From contig JAYKXP010000022.1 of the NCBI GenBank assembly GCA_037176845.1, positions 620,001 through 684,000 of the forward strand: 64,000 nt of DNA, in the 5' to 3' direction. Below the pieces are notes generated by a model. That model saw nothing but the letters and a program-made list of their open reading frames with translations. It was not told the DNA's origin and searched no databases. The position numbers and the translations under genes are program-made. The first letter of the stretch is position 1, and the number at the start of each line of letters is the position of its first letter. This document shows, in pieces, positions 12,401 to 24,353 of the stretch. This stretch comes from Paramarasmius palmivorus. Its lineage: Eukaryota > Basidiomycota > Agaricomycetes > Agaricales > Marasmiaceae.

Positions 12401-13383
12401 AATCGGACGCAGCTCCTCCAGGACGGTGAGGTCATGTGGAACTCGTTTAAGTATCGCCATAAAGGACTGTCCTGCGGTTTTGAGGTCGCCAATTTCCTTT
12501 GCGAGAACTGCTCGATCCCAGAGAGCGTCGACGTTTGATGGGTCAAGACTGTACACTTTTCGATAACAGTATAAAGCTTGTTGATAGTGCCCATGCTCTC
12601 TAAGGGACAGTCAGCCGGGTTGGGGTCAGGATGCGGTTTGAGACTCACTTAGACTGTTGAGCTAATACATCCCATTCTTCAGCATCGTGTCGAAGATGTG
12701 CTGCCATAATACGGAGTTGGAGTGCCCGGTCAGGCTGTTTCATATCCTCGTAACATTGAGCCAGCACGGTCCACGGCGCTGCTGCCCTAGGTTCGATACG
12801 AATGACTTCTTGCATCACCCTGATGGTCTCTGGAATGTCGTTGTCGACGAATGCCTGGTTTCCTTCTCCAATGAGTGCCCTGACTTGCTGCGAAAGTACT
12901 GGACCAGCCGCCCTGCCTGCCTAACGGAAAACATGTAAATAAATGGCATCACGGAATAGGCAATGTTGACATACAGCTTTCTTCCTCCGGCGACCAATTC
13001 CAGCTGCTGCACGCAGATCGTTCTTGAAAGTCTCTTCTTGGTCCGCAATGCTGATGTCCCAGTCTCTCGAAAGAGAAGAGTCATTTCGTTCTCGGATATC
13101 TTTCACCAATCGACTACAACGTTATGAGTATCTTAGAATAGTCCAGTTGGTGATTAACGCACTCAAAATCTCCTTCTATCTCCTTCTCTGTATTTTCGCC
13201 CTCAATCTCGAGATCCCGATGCTCATCTTCTCCTTCATCTTCCTCCTCCTCTACTTCATCATCAGAGGTGTATTCGGACGCAGACTCAGAACCTTCTGAG
13301 CTATCAGAAGAATCTTCTTTGTCGCCAAAAAGTGGAACACAAGCAAGTCCGCTAGAGCCTTGTATGAATTCAGGATAGGCCAT
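9407..13383 (-). CDS. TFC4: TFIIIC subunit Tfc4 (GTF3C3/Sfc4 homologue), TPR protein
   Basis: Subunit of RNA polymerase III initiation factor TFIIIC; in yeast this TPR subunit recruits TFIIIB to tRNA and 5S genes in the nucleus. Sixteen minus-strand exons: 13383-13163, 13113-12975, 12920-12649, 12599-11945, 11889-11752, 11674-11614, 11561-11460, 11405-10972, 10908-10800, 10725-10655, 10603-10480, 10429-10010, 9958-9834, 9782-9683, 9629-9565, 9514-9407 (1047 residues; yeast Tfc4 is about 1025). An acidic Ser/Glu N-terminus comes first, then a basic GRRRKK stretch and TPR units: EAIRVMQE-like, CYEDMKQPDRALQLR, ALYCYRKVYSLDPSNVDALW. A charged linker is followed by C-terminal TPRs. The ending NLSLIYITTGAAPLAQ-LYRRWLSL is highly characteristic of the family. 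Confidence 0.93.
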
Positions 13384-13902
13384 TTCAGAAGAGCGAAGTG
13401 TTGACAATGACACCCGTCGACAAATTTGGACACACCTTGTCATGTGATGCGGCTAAAATTATTTTGGTCCGCTTTTTGGTGAAATTTGATTTTCCGATAT
13501 CCGTCGGTTTACCGTCGGCAGCGGGCTACTCGCCTTTTGCCAACGGACATCAACGATCTGTCAACAATGAATGCTCTCTTTCTTGTTCTCAGAATCTTTT
13601 ACAGCAGTATGCACTCAAGCTGGTGATTTCAGACGGCTACACGGGTGATCTTTGCGCTTCTTTCTTGACATCTCACCTGCCAAGTGTCAATTTCAGCCTA
13701 AATCAAGCCCGGGTTTAGGGTCTTCTAAGGGAAGCACCTCCAACAGCAGCACCAGATGATCGCATGACTCCCGCCGACATGCTCCATATGTTCAAAATGG
13801 AAATGTCACCATGTCACCTGTGCCCGGTAAACATTGGTTCTGCTCCCGGTTGTCCAAATGCTAGATTCTTATAACTCCCCTGCGGGTTTCCATTCGACCA
13901 CC
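13384..13902. other. divergent promoter region, Tfc4 / P450-1
   Basis: This is 519 bp between head-to-head genes. No clear TATA is seen for either gene. The P450 start has ccaccATGa context. An in-frame ATG at 13834, upstream of the P450 start, is not conserved in its paralogue and is not used in my model. Confidence 0.5.
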
Positions 13903-16376
13903 ATGAAGCTAACTCCTGGAGCTCGATTTCTCGCTGGTGTCTTTGGTGCTCTGAGCGTTCCTCCCATCGCAGCCATCATTGGGAAACGACTATTAGAAGA
14001 TCGCGGTATATTCTTCCCAGCTTGGGCCTATGTCGCGGTCGGGATCCTTGGATGGCCTGCATACGCTACCATTCGCGTTCTACTCAAGGACATTAACGAG
14101 AGACGGGCAGCCTACGTTTTGGGGGCTCGAGTTGTACCCAAGGTTCATGGCAAACTACCTGGGAACTTGGACATTCTACGACAGATGATGCACAACTGGA
14201 GAGCGGGCTATCCAGGCAAGTACCAAGTTCATCGATCAATGGCATACTATTCAAGCCCGGTTCTAGGTGATGGTCTCTCAGAAGTCATTGAGGAGAAAGG
14301 CCCCGTGTTCAACATGAATGTCATGTTCGAAAACTTGATCTTGACAACATATCCAGAGCATTTGCAAATCGTTCTAGCATCGGACTTCCAAAACTACGTC
14401 AAAGGTTCGCTACCAGAGTCACTATCGACCATTTCCCTAACCCAACTCTCTCTAGGCGACCGTTTTCAGGAGCGTATGAGCTCCATGCTCGGGGTTGGCG
14501 TGTTTAACGCGGATGGAGAAATGTGGAAGTAAGGCGGAAACATCTTTTCTCTCCCTCTCTATAACACTGTGACAGATTTCACCGCCAATTGACACGACCG
14601 TTCTTTACTCGAGACCGAATTAGTCATTTCGAGCTGTTCGACCGCCATGCCGACACGGTCATGAAGCTCATGAAACAACGGCTGAAGGAAGGATATCCGC
14701 TTGACTTCCAGGTACGCTATCGTCGTTCTTCGTGAGAATTTTGGCTACATAGATTCTTTTCTTACAGGACGTCATGGCGAGATTCACCCTGGATTCCGCT
14801 GCTGAGTTCCTCTTTGGTGTCAACGTTCACAGCCTGTCAGCCACCCTTCCTTATCCTCCGAACATCGCCCGCCAGATCGCCACCGGTACCGAAACAGAAG
14901 CAACTCGAAAAGCGCAAACATTCGCCAAAGCATTCATGGAAGTTCAAGATGTAGTGGCAACACGTGAGCGAGTTGGGCCCCTTTGGCCGCTTTTGGAGAT
15001 CCTCGAGGATAAGTCTATCGCTCCGATGAAGATCGTCAACGCTTTTGTGGAGCCCATCGTTGCTGAAGCAGTCTCCAAGAAAAAGGCTGGAAGAATCGAC
15101 GTCAAGGAGAAGAGGGATGAAATTGGTGACGATGAAACTTTATTGGATCATTTGGTTGATCTTACGGATGGTAAAAATGACTTTCTGTGATCTCTTGTTC
15201 GTATTCTCAATGACCTCGTTTAGATTTGGTTGTTCTGAAGGATGAGACGTAGGGGAACTCATTTTTTTAGTACCTTCTTGTGTTGAAGCTGCCATTGCCT
15301 AGGTTGAACATCCTTCTCGCAGGTCGGGACACAACGTCTGCAACCCTGACCTTTATTCTGTACTTCCTCTGCATCTATCCGCACGTAACGGCTCGCCTTC
15401 GGGAAGAGATCCTGGCAAAAGTTGGCCCAACCCGGCGACCGACCTACGACGATATCAAGGACATGAAGTACTTGAGAGCTGTCATTAATGGTGCCTATGT
15501 CTCTCCTACTGTGGGTATCCATCGCTGATCTTGCTGATAGAAACATTGAGGTTGTACCCAGTCGTGTGAGTTACATCTTCATATGTTCTATTACATCCCA
15601 TTGACAGTGGCGTATCTTAGCCCCTTCAACGTTCGGTAAGCATCCGCCATAATGGCACAAACATGGACCGTTGAAAAGCATTTTCGGAACAGGGAAAACA
15701 TTAAGGCTGCCATTTGGCCCTCACCTGATCCCACAAAGAAGCCACTCTATATTCCTGCCGGCTCCAAGTATGTCTCTCTTGTCCCATTCCTTTGTCATAT
15801 GAATTTCTGACAACCCCGTTTGTTCAGGATTCCGTATTCGGTCCTCATGATGCACAGGAATAAGGACCTTTGGGGTCCCGATGGTACGTTGAAAGTATCC
15901 TAGTACTCAGCTTGCTGTTCAAGGTTCACAGCCGAGGAATTCGATCCTGATCGCTTCATCGACGCAAGGCTCAAGAAATACTTGTCGCCTCGGCCATTCA
16001 TCTTCTTACCTTTCAACGCCGGTCCAAGAATTTGCTTGGGGCAGCAGGTATGCCAAACGTCGCCCTTTTTTAAAATACGATTGAATAGCTTTTATTCTAG
16101 TTCGCCTACAACGAAATGTCGTTCATGCTCATTAAGCTTTTACAAAACTTTAAATTGTTCACGCTCGAACAAAACGTTGCGGATCCAGAGTTTCATCCTC
16201 CTCCGGAGTGGCGAAATGCCCCTGGACGCAAAGGACAGGACAAGTTCTTCCCAAAGATGGCATTGACCATGTTCTCAGGGGTAGGTCATTGTTGCGCAAG
16301 AATTTCTATTACAGTACTGACTGTAGTTGCTCAATAGGGTGGACTTTGGATCAGGGCAGAGGAGGCTGATGGTTAG
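13903..16376 (+). CDS. cytochrome P450, CYP63-like (CYP52 clan), copy 1
   Basis: Haem-thiolate monooxygenase, membrane-anchored in the ER; relatives hydroxylate fatty acids, alkanes and aromatics. Exons: 13903-14215, 14267-14404, 14456-14528, 14576-14711, 14768-15170, 15224-15248, 15303-15490, 15541-15565, 15621-15635, 15693-15767, 15828-15883, 15932-16047, 16101-16280, 16338-16376 (593 residues). It has an N-terminal hydrophobic anchor, I-helix [12 protein letters not shown] (~367-378), K-helix ETLR (~426-429), FDPDRF (~486-491) and haem loop [10 protein letters not shown] with Cys517. Intron 1 is GC-AG with a strong AG|GCAAGT donor. Introns 1 and 2 are both 51 nt without a stop, so retention would stay in frame. 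It lies in tandem with the next gene and has the same exon phases. The exact CYP family needs a database comparison. Confidence 0.92.
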
Positions 16377-16904
16377 TAACACACGATATTATACAACTGT
16401 TATGATTAGGCTACTGGAAGGTGATCCGTGTAAATTTGTACTTTATCTACCTATATCTACGAATCCGTGCGACTACTTACCAAGGTGACATGGATACATT
16501 GCAGCGGGTGCGGCAAGCCAGCTCTTCTCCGCTGATGTACATCGAAGTCGGTCTGGAAACAACACGCCGACTGCGCAGTCACCAGTGCGCGTCGCGTCGG
16601 ATCAATCCCACTATCACGTGTCAAACCACCAGCCCGTAAACTATTTTTCAACTGTACTTAGCCAACCTTCACCTTCGTCGTCGGGCCATCATTCCAAGAG
16701 CTTACAGCTGCTTCGCTAAAACAGCAACTTCAAGATACCGCACGTACAGTGACTATCGTCTAATTTTCGTATGGCTGATAACCATCTCGCCGCTCGGCAA
16801 GCCCTCTTTTCAAGGAACATGTCGTTCTGCTGTACCGGTTCTGTCCGCATGTGTAACTCTACATAAAGCCAGCCTCCCTCGGGAGCTCTGAAAGCTGTTC
16901 CAAC
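16377..16904. other. spacer between tandem P450 genes
   Basis: 528 bp holding the 3' tail of copy 1 and the promoter of copy 2. A TACATAAAG element lies about 40 bp before the ATG of copy 2. No gene is seen. Confidence 0.45.
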
Positions 16905-19383
16905 ATGAGACTTACGCCTGGGGGCCGCTTTCTGATGAGTGCATTGGGCACTCTCAGCATCCCTCCTATCACCTCCATCCTGGGGAAACGGTTGCTTGAT
17001 ACTCACGTCATGTTTCTTCCAGTTTGGTTCTATGTCGTTTTGGGGATCTTTTGGTGGCCCCTCTATGGAGGTGCCCGTATCCTGCTGCAGGAGCTATGGG
17101 AAAGATGGGAGGCCCATAGCCTTGGAGCTCGACGTTTGCCAAGGTTTCGTGGCAATTTACCCGGAAATGTGGATCTTCTGTTGCAATTGATGCAAGAGAT
17201 GAAGAAGGGATATCCAGGCATGTATTATTTGACACATTCACTTAGTGAAGCACCGCTAAGAAAAAGTGGCAGGTTCCGGATCTCAAAAGCTAGTGGACCA
17301 GCTGGGCCCTACTTTCAATGCGAACATTCTGTTTGAAAACTTGATCACGACAACACATCCAGAACACCTGCAAATCATTCTAGCTACGGATTTCCCGAAT
17401 TACGTCAAAGGTTCGCTTCCGGTCCCCTTCCTATTCTCTTACTCGATTGATAGTCTCCTAGGTGAAGGTTTGAAGAAACGCCTAAGCCCTTTGTTTGGGG
17501 TCGGCGTTTTTAACTCGGATGGAGACCTGTGGAAGTGAGGCACTTGTTGTCTTCTATTGGCTCCCTTTATAATGATTACAGATTCCATCGTCAGTTAACA
17601 CGACCGTTCTTCACCCGAGATCGAATCAGTCATTTTGATATTTTCGATCGCCATGCTGCCACCGCTATTCATCTCATGAAGCAAAGACTCAGAGAAGGAT
17701 ATCCCTTTGACTTCCAGGTGCGTTCCTGACACACTATATGGCAAGTGCCGAATCTCATGGACCTATAGGACATCATAACGAAATTTACGCTCGATTCTGC
17801 TACTGAGTTCCTCTTTGGCGTCAACGTTCACAGCCTTTCAGCCTCGCTTCCATATCCCCCAAACATCTCTCGTCAAACTGCCGTTGGCACTGATTTAAAC
17901 GCTACTCAAAAGGCTCAGACATTTGCTCAGGCACTGTTAGATTTGCAGAACGTCGTTTCATTCCGTGTACGTGTCGGGCCACTTTGGCCACTTTGGGAAC
18001 TCCTTGAAGACAAGTCCATCGCACCGATGAAAGTGGTTAATGCCTTCGTGGAGCCCATTGTCTCGGAAGCGGTCGGCAGGAAGAAGGCTAATAGAACAAG
18101 GAACAAGAAGAGCAATGAAATTGACGAAGACGAAACCTTGCTGGATCACCTGGTCAACCTCACTGATGGTAGGTAATAGCCATCAACTTTGTCGACTACA
18201 CCGATCTGATGTTCTTGTTCAGATCCGGTTATTCTGAAGGACGAAACGTGAGTAAATTTGTCCTGGTTTTTTTCCTGCGCTCACGTCCGCGAACTCCAGA
18301 TTGAACATCTTACTTGCCGGCCGCGACACGACTTCTTCAACCCTGGCGTTTATCCTGTATTTCCTCTGTATGTATCCGGACGTGACTATTCGCCTTCGCG
18401 AAGAAATTTTGGAGAAAGTCGGTTCCAACCGACGACCGACCTACGAAGACATCAGAGAAATGAAGTACTTGAGGGCTGTCATAAATGGTGCGTTTTTTTT
18501 TACCCTACAGATAGTCATTGACTTAAGGCTTTCTAGAGACTCTGAGATTGTACCCAGTCGTGTATGTATCTTTACTACATGATCCATCCCATCCCAAGCA
18601 TTGAACGGTGTGTCACGACTTAGCCCTTTCAACATTCGGTGAGTTCCCAAATGATCCATGATCAACAGTGTGAAGATTAAAACTTTCCTTAAATCAGGGA
18701 AAATGTCAAATCTGCTGTCTGGCCCTCACCTGACCCCACGCAGAAACCACTTTACGTTCCTGCAGGTTCCAGGTTTGTCTTTCGTTCTTGTGTTTTCTTG
18801 ATTGGGCTATTGATCTGTGTTAAGAATTTTTTACTCAGTCATGATAATGCACAGGAACAAGAATCTTTGGGGCCCGGATGGTAATCAGATCTATTTCGAT
18901 TTACAGCTCGAAGTTTACTGACTTTTCATAGCCGAGGAGTTCGATCCTGATCGCTTCCTCGATGCGAGACTCAAGAAATATTTGTCACCTCGGCCGTTCA
19001 TCTTCTTGCCCTTCAATGCTGGCCCAAGGATATGCCTGGGGCAACAGGTGTGTTTCCATTCAATATTGTCAACTTCTATATGACGACTCTGATCCTTATG
19101 CCATCTTCAGTTCGCCTACAACGAGATGTCGTTTATACTCATCAAGCTTTTACAAACGTTCAAGTCATTCACACTTGAACAGAATGTTGCGGATCCAGAG
19201 TTCCATCCTCCCGCGGAGTGGAAGAACGCGCCTGGGCGAAAGGGTCTGGACAACATCTTCCCGAAACTTGCTTTGACGATGTTGATCGGGGTGAGTAAAC
19301 TGCGGATAACATTTTGCGCTTGAGGCTGACCACAAGTTGTGCAGGGTGGTCTTTGGATCAAGGCTGAGGAAGTCGAGGCTTGA
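16905..19383 (+). CDS. cytochrome P450, CYP63-like (CYP52 clan), copy 2
   Basis: Tandem paralogue of the P450 just upstream, same orientation. Exons: 16905-17217, 17273-17410, 17462-17534, 17582-17717, 17769-18168, 18223-18247, 18300-18487, 18537-18561, 18624-18638, 18698-18772, 18825-18880, 18932-19047, 19111-19290, 19345-19383 (592 residues). Every exon equals its copy-1 counterpart in length, except exon 5, which is 3 nt shorter. Key motifs are intact: [22 protein letters not shown] and [12 protein letters not shown]. Intron 1 again starts with GC (tatccag|gcatgt), so the GC-AG intron predates the duplication. The N-terminus has two hydrophobic stretches followed by a basic region, as in ER-anchored fungal P450s. 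The protein differs most from copy 1 in the N-terminal half, where substrate contacts vary. Confidence 0.92.
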
Positions 19384-19742
19384 AGCTTTTTGCTATGCAT
19401 TTTATTTCCTGCTTGAGAAATACTTCCCAACTCTGTTTAACTTCCAATACTCTACTTTACCTGCTTGTGAAGGTGGCCTTGACATCACCGCCCAAGGGTT
19501 TAACCTATAAAGTTATCGAAATGATTGAAGAAAACTAAGTGATTGTGCAAGTCTATTAACGCGAGTGTACACTGTACAGAGCCTTACAGTCATGGCTCAA
19601 ATAAATAATCAAAACATCGGCACATAACCGTGAACATGAATGTCAGCGTAATCCATTTCTGAACGTGTCCGTCTCCCAAGAGTCATGAATCGAAAGCATG
19701 TCTCCCCTCTATATCTCTATATCTCTTTTCAACAGTCGCCCC
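19384..19742. other. convergent 3' spacer
   Basis: 359 bp between the stops of P450 copy 2 and the minus-strand MARVEL-like gene. It is AT-rich. No feature is supported beyond probable polyadenylation regions. Confidence 0.45.
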
Positions 19743-20515
19743 TTATGCGTACGAAGTTGGCCTGGTCGACATGGAAGGACCGTAGTGACTAGCGCGAGGA
19801 TCCCAACGTCCGTGGAGGGGCTCGTTGAAGGCACGGTTTGAGATGGCGAAAATCGTAGCAATGGCGATCAGGATTGTCAAGAAAATGAAGCACAGCCATG
19901 CGAAGGCGAGCATTGCGGTGAGGACACGGCACGGCAAGTATATCCAACACCAGGAGAGGTTTCCCCATGGTGGTTTCTATTGGACACAATATAATCAGAC
20001 ACTTTATTATGGGCATTGACATTAAATAACGTACCGATGCAATGGCAGCACCGACAAGGATCATGATCCAAAGGATAAAAGAACCGATGAGTTCGCCGCG
20101 GAAGGTGGAAAGGAAGCGGTTTTCTCTGCGCTTGTAGATCGCGTGCATGCTGCGAATGACATCAGTGAGAAAACGTGCTTTATGTGAGGATGGTGGCGTA
20201 CATGAACCATGACCACAACATGATCAGAACCGAAGTTGCTAGAAGTTCCGCGACGATGGGGTCTAGGGGAGTAGGTCAAGCTTCGGTATACGAACAAGAG
20301 CAGGGAATCTCACCATAGAAGTTGCGGCCTCCGTTCAGGGGGTCACCTGGAGGGATATGGGTCGTGTAGTGTATTCTCTGGGATGTGAGACCAAGGAGAA
20401 CTATTGCGAACAGAGACTGTGACGCCTAGTAAGAACATGTGTTTCGGCATTGGAACTGAATCCTCACGAGAATAAAATACAAAGTGATTCTGAGAGAGGA
20501 CAGCTGGAAGGCCAT
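19743..20515 (-). CDS. MARVEL-like four-helix membrane protein, copy 1
   Basis: Five minus-strand exons, 20515-20468, 20416-20314, 20262-20202, 20149-20035 and 19976-19743, give 186 residues. Four hydrophobic helices are visible: the N-terminal one (ITLYFILSLFAIVLLGL), LLATSVLIMLWSWFIMHAI, FILWIMILVGAAIAS, and MLAFAWLCFIFLTILIAIATIF. A W-GNLSWC motif precedes the fourth. This topology and the cysteine before the last helix fit the small MARVEL-like proteins common in Agaricomycetes, which are thought to sit in plasma membrane or vesicle membranes. No enzymatic motif is present. The copy at 21817-22584 shares all exon phases and lies in opposite orientation. Confidence 0.75.
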
Positions 20516-21816
20516 TATGGGAATTTGCGAAGGTCAATGCTGGTGAAGAAGTGGTCAGTGATGTTGGGGGTAGAGAAGTGGGTACTCACTTTTAAACTTG
20601 CACTAATACGGGACACGAGGACAACATGTGCCCAGTTACGGTACCTCTATTTCATCGTATTTTGGTTACGTCGAGGGTCGAAGTGGGGCCTTGGCGTCAT
20701 GGCTAAGGGAACAAGATCAGACCAGAGGCGCAGTGAGGCACTGTAAAGGCTATAGATACCTTACGGAAGATTGTGTTAAGCTCGTGGCTGCCTCGTTGTG
20801 TTGATATTGTGCAGACATCTAATCGTCTCCCAAGACGGCCGACATTAAGAAACCTCGTGGTGACAATGCACACTTCCATGTCGATGTTTGTTAGTTTTTC
20901 ACCGCCTCTAGCTTGACGGGACTCAAAAGGTCGGTGCCTTCTAATATCAGCCAAATATCAGCAGTTGGAATATCGCCGTCTTATCGATAAAATGGCACGA
21001 GGTCCCTGCGCTAAAACCGGATGCTTACTGTTCATGTTCGAGAATGAGCACTAAGAATGAATAGCTAGCAAACATAGAATGATTAAGATGGTATCCTCGG
21101 GCTGCCATTGAACTGCGATGAGGTCAAGATACAACGATCGTCAGTGGCGCATTGCTCCGTCTCCCGAGATGAAGTCGGTGCACAGACTCCTACACTTCTT
21201 CTGCGTCATGCAAATGAAGGCAGTCTGATAAGAAGTGAAAGGGGGAGAACTTTAGCCAGGAGGACCGAGAGAACGCTCGAGCTTCGGGATCGTGACCCGG
21301 AGAACGAGGGTTGTGCATCGGATGTGCATAATTAGACATTTTGCCGTGAAGCACATTATTGTTAGCACATTCCATGGCGTTCGAGGCAGAAATGAGAAGA
21401 AACCGAGGTGAAGCAAGTCTGGAAACCTGCAACGAGGCCTTTTGTCGTCAAATTGAAAAGCGAGGTGAACGTGTCTGGGAAAGGAGGATCGGCAAATCCC
21501 GCAACTACTCGTCTCCGAACAATGATGCTCTGGCATCGACATCCATGACCATTGACTTTTCCTGCTCAGGATTTCTTCTGGCTAAATCGCCCTTGTTCCC
21601 ATCTGGGATGTTCAATGGTTTTTGGATAAATCTTCCGTATTCTGTATCTGGAAAAAACTCGGGGTTGCTGTGACTCGTTGTCATGGCTGGGGTTCACGGG
21701 CTGGAAAAGGCACCACGCTCTAGCCTCCCTCTGCCCAGCTTGGCAGCATGACTTCATAATACTCCACCCACAGTCTGTTCAGCTTTTCTTCCCCTTGTAC
21801 AACTCTCTCGACACCG
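20516..21816. other. divergent promoter region between the MARVEL-like copies
   Basis: 1.3 kb between the starts of two divergently transcribed paralogues. Open frames here are short, overlapping and without motifs. A shared bidirectional promoter is possible, but the distance is long. Confidence 0.45.
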
Positions 21817-22584
21817 ATGGCTCGCCTCGATTTACCTGCTATTCGCGTTTGGCTCTATGTTACCCTCGTGAGTTTCTTAACAATGATAGCGTATCCATGA
21901 TACAGTAGCATTGACAGGCACGTTTCTTTTCAGCTTGTGTTTTCATTCATCCTTTTTGCTCTATGTTGTGCTAGGATAAACTACACCACCAATCTTAGAT
22001 TCAATGATCCTTTGAACAATGGGCGTGGCTTCTATGGTACGTATGAGCTATTCCTCCCATGTTTTGTCACTCATTGTAAGCCGCTCTTAGATCCCGTTGC
22101 CGTCGAGCTTTTGGTAGCAACCCTGCTCACCATGGGTTGGTGTGGATTCATGTGGGTGTTAAGTTTACTTCGCAGTACCAGTACCTTACCTTCGGTCGCC
22201 AATAGGATATTTCTGTACTTCAGAAATACTGTCAATCCAGTCATCAAGCATTACCGCGAGGAGTTGGTTGTTCTGTTGATCTTGTGGTTGCTCTGGCTTG
22301 GTGGTGCGGCTGCTGCATCAGTACGTTAGATTTACGCTTTCAGTGTGCTCCTTTCTAACTTTTTTTCAACGCAGGACATCTGGAGTGGACTTAGCTGGTG
22401 TCAACGCTTCCAACCATGCAGAGTTCTCTCGGCTTTGCTTGCTTTCGTTTGGCTCGGATTCCTTACACTCACAGCTATCATCGCATTGAGCTCGTATGTC
22501 AGCTGGCAGTACGGTGGTCTTGTTACACCCCTGCACCGCAGCGATTCCAGCCGAGAAAAGAATCCGGCTGTGTCGACTGTGTAG
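21817..22584 (+). CDS. MARVEL-like four-helix membrane protein, copy 2
   Basis: Exons 21817-21867, 21934-22036, 22091-22151, 22206-22320 and 22375-22584 give 179 residues. Exons 2, 3 and 4 are exactly as long as in the divergent copy (103, 61, 115 nt). Helices: VWLYVTLLVFSFILFALC, ELLVATLLTMGWCGFMIFL, LVVLLILWLLWLGGAAAAS and LLAFVWLGFLTLTAIIAL. Conserved landmarks are DPLNxGRxFYDP after the first helix and a W-x-LSWC motif before the last. The third intron (54 nt) has no stop, so unspliced transcripts would insert 18 residues. Function: membrane protein of unknown role; MARVEL-type proteins act in membrane organisation and vesicle traffic. Confidence 0.75.
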
Positions 22585-24353
22585 TGAGACGAACATGCTA
22601 CGGGCAGCACTACTTGGCAGGCTTATACCATTGTACTCTTCCAGATTTCCGTTATTATATGTATTATGCTTATCGTACACTATTATCGTTCTCCGTTGTT
22701 GACTCTGTACCTCCTTCAAACTTCACGATGTAGCTCTTTCCACTAATGTATCAGATCCTTTTTCGCTGGGTAATTTCCTTTGGACGAAATGCAACTCCGA
22801 GACGACTGCATTTCGGTGCATCACTAACGTCGAGATCAACGAAATGTATCGAAGACACGACTTAGTTGACACTTTCGAGCGCTTTGCCCAAACCTGACCG
22901 TGCGGCGATCGCTGTAGGTGCAATGCCCTGTTCACGTGTATCAAGTTATTGAAGCATACAGCTGGTTGGCGACCTAGCGGAAAGAAGTTGACCGGGACGA
23001 GTTCCTGTTGTGTCGGTCGTTTTGGTGATGATGATGACGACGATGATGGGACTATTTAGAGTCCGGCAGCTGAACCTGTGCATTATGGAGTGGGGAAATG
23101 TTCGAGCAGAAATCGCCAGACCGAATACACCTGCTTCCATTTGCGGCACTTCTGAGGATGATCCTAGAACATACCTGTAACGGGTCATTCTAGAAAGTAC
23201 CCCCGGCGTCATATAATGCCGGACCCTTATATAACGGGGGACGGTATTCCGCCGTTTCTTTAGTCTTTCTTCTCGCACATTAGCCTTACCCAGACGCTTG
23301 TACGTCCTTACAGCTCGTTTTCTATGCTATAGAACGGGTTTGTTGTATATTGGTTCGAGGCACCGCGAGATCGACTCACGCGCTTAATATGGCGCGTTAC
23401 AATACCTGAGCAACGGGCGTCCTTCTTCGATTCAAGTGAACTCAGCCAATAACTCTCAGTATGAGTAAATCAGTATACGCACGAGTAAGACGCAAAATTT
23501 TCCAATCAAGTCTAAAGGCGGGAGTTGAACGTTGAACGCGAAGCTAGAAGGCTATGTAAGTATATGCAGTGCAAAGCGCCCGCCGCCGTCCATTTGATGG
23601 CCGCTGTCATAGATTAGCCACTGTAAGAAAACGTGGCTTCCGCGATGATATTCCATGTAAATAATAGATATGATAGATATTAGAGCTAAACACAAGTCTA
23701 TTCTTTCCTTTGTGCATCACAAAGAGACCCTGACGCACTATACACGGTGCGCGCACCGTGGTTCTCAACTGGTCAGCAGCATTACTTGTAGGCTGGAGCG
23801 GCTATCAAATGCCACGCGAGGCTCTGGCTTTCAAATTCCCACGTTTGACTCTTTGCTTCCGCTTCCTCATCATCATGACTTGATCATGACACTCCACTCG
23901 TTTTACAAGTTAGAACTTGGATGTTACCGTTGCTATAGAGCTATAAGTGAAGGTGAACCATTTAGATCACTGTATTCCCGACCCTAGTCATTCTGAATTT
24001 TGCTGTCATGTAAAACTCAGGTCCCAGTTCTAGTGCTTGCCTGGCGGAAGATGTACCTTCTTTGTCATTCCAAGGCAGCAAACCCGCAGCAGGGACCAAG
24101 CAGGGACCTTGCAATATTGAACGACTATTACATTCTCCGACCATTCTCTGACATCCGCCCCGGATCCGAATCGTATTAATGTTTACGCCGCATCGCTAAG
24201 GGCCTCTTGTTTTAGCCCTGGATTTGCCGTTTTACCTCTCCCAAAATAATCATCCGTGGCCATTATAAGGAAATGGGGACGCTGCCCTGGTCTTATCCCA
24301 GCTTCCCTTATTCATCCACTTAATCTCTACCCAGACACGACATCCGAGTTGAA
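22585..24353. other. intergenic, no supported gene
   Basis: 1.77 kb. A TATA-like TTATATAAC near 23228-23236 is followed by a pyrimidine-rich stretch that looks like a fungal transcription start, but no protein frame follows it. A TTATAAGG element at about 24264 probably serves the gene at 24354. Short frames on both strands lack motifs. No tRNA fold was found. Confidence 0.45.

Noticed and set aside
14216..14266. Reading copy-1 P450 through intron 1 as coding
   Set aside because: The stretch is open, but the paralogue at 17218-17272 has a non-homologous intron of different length at the same codon, and the GC-AG borders are good.
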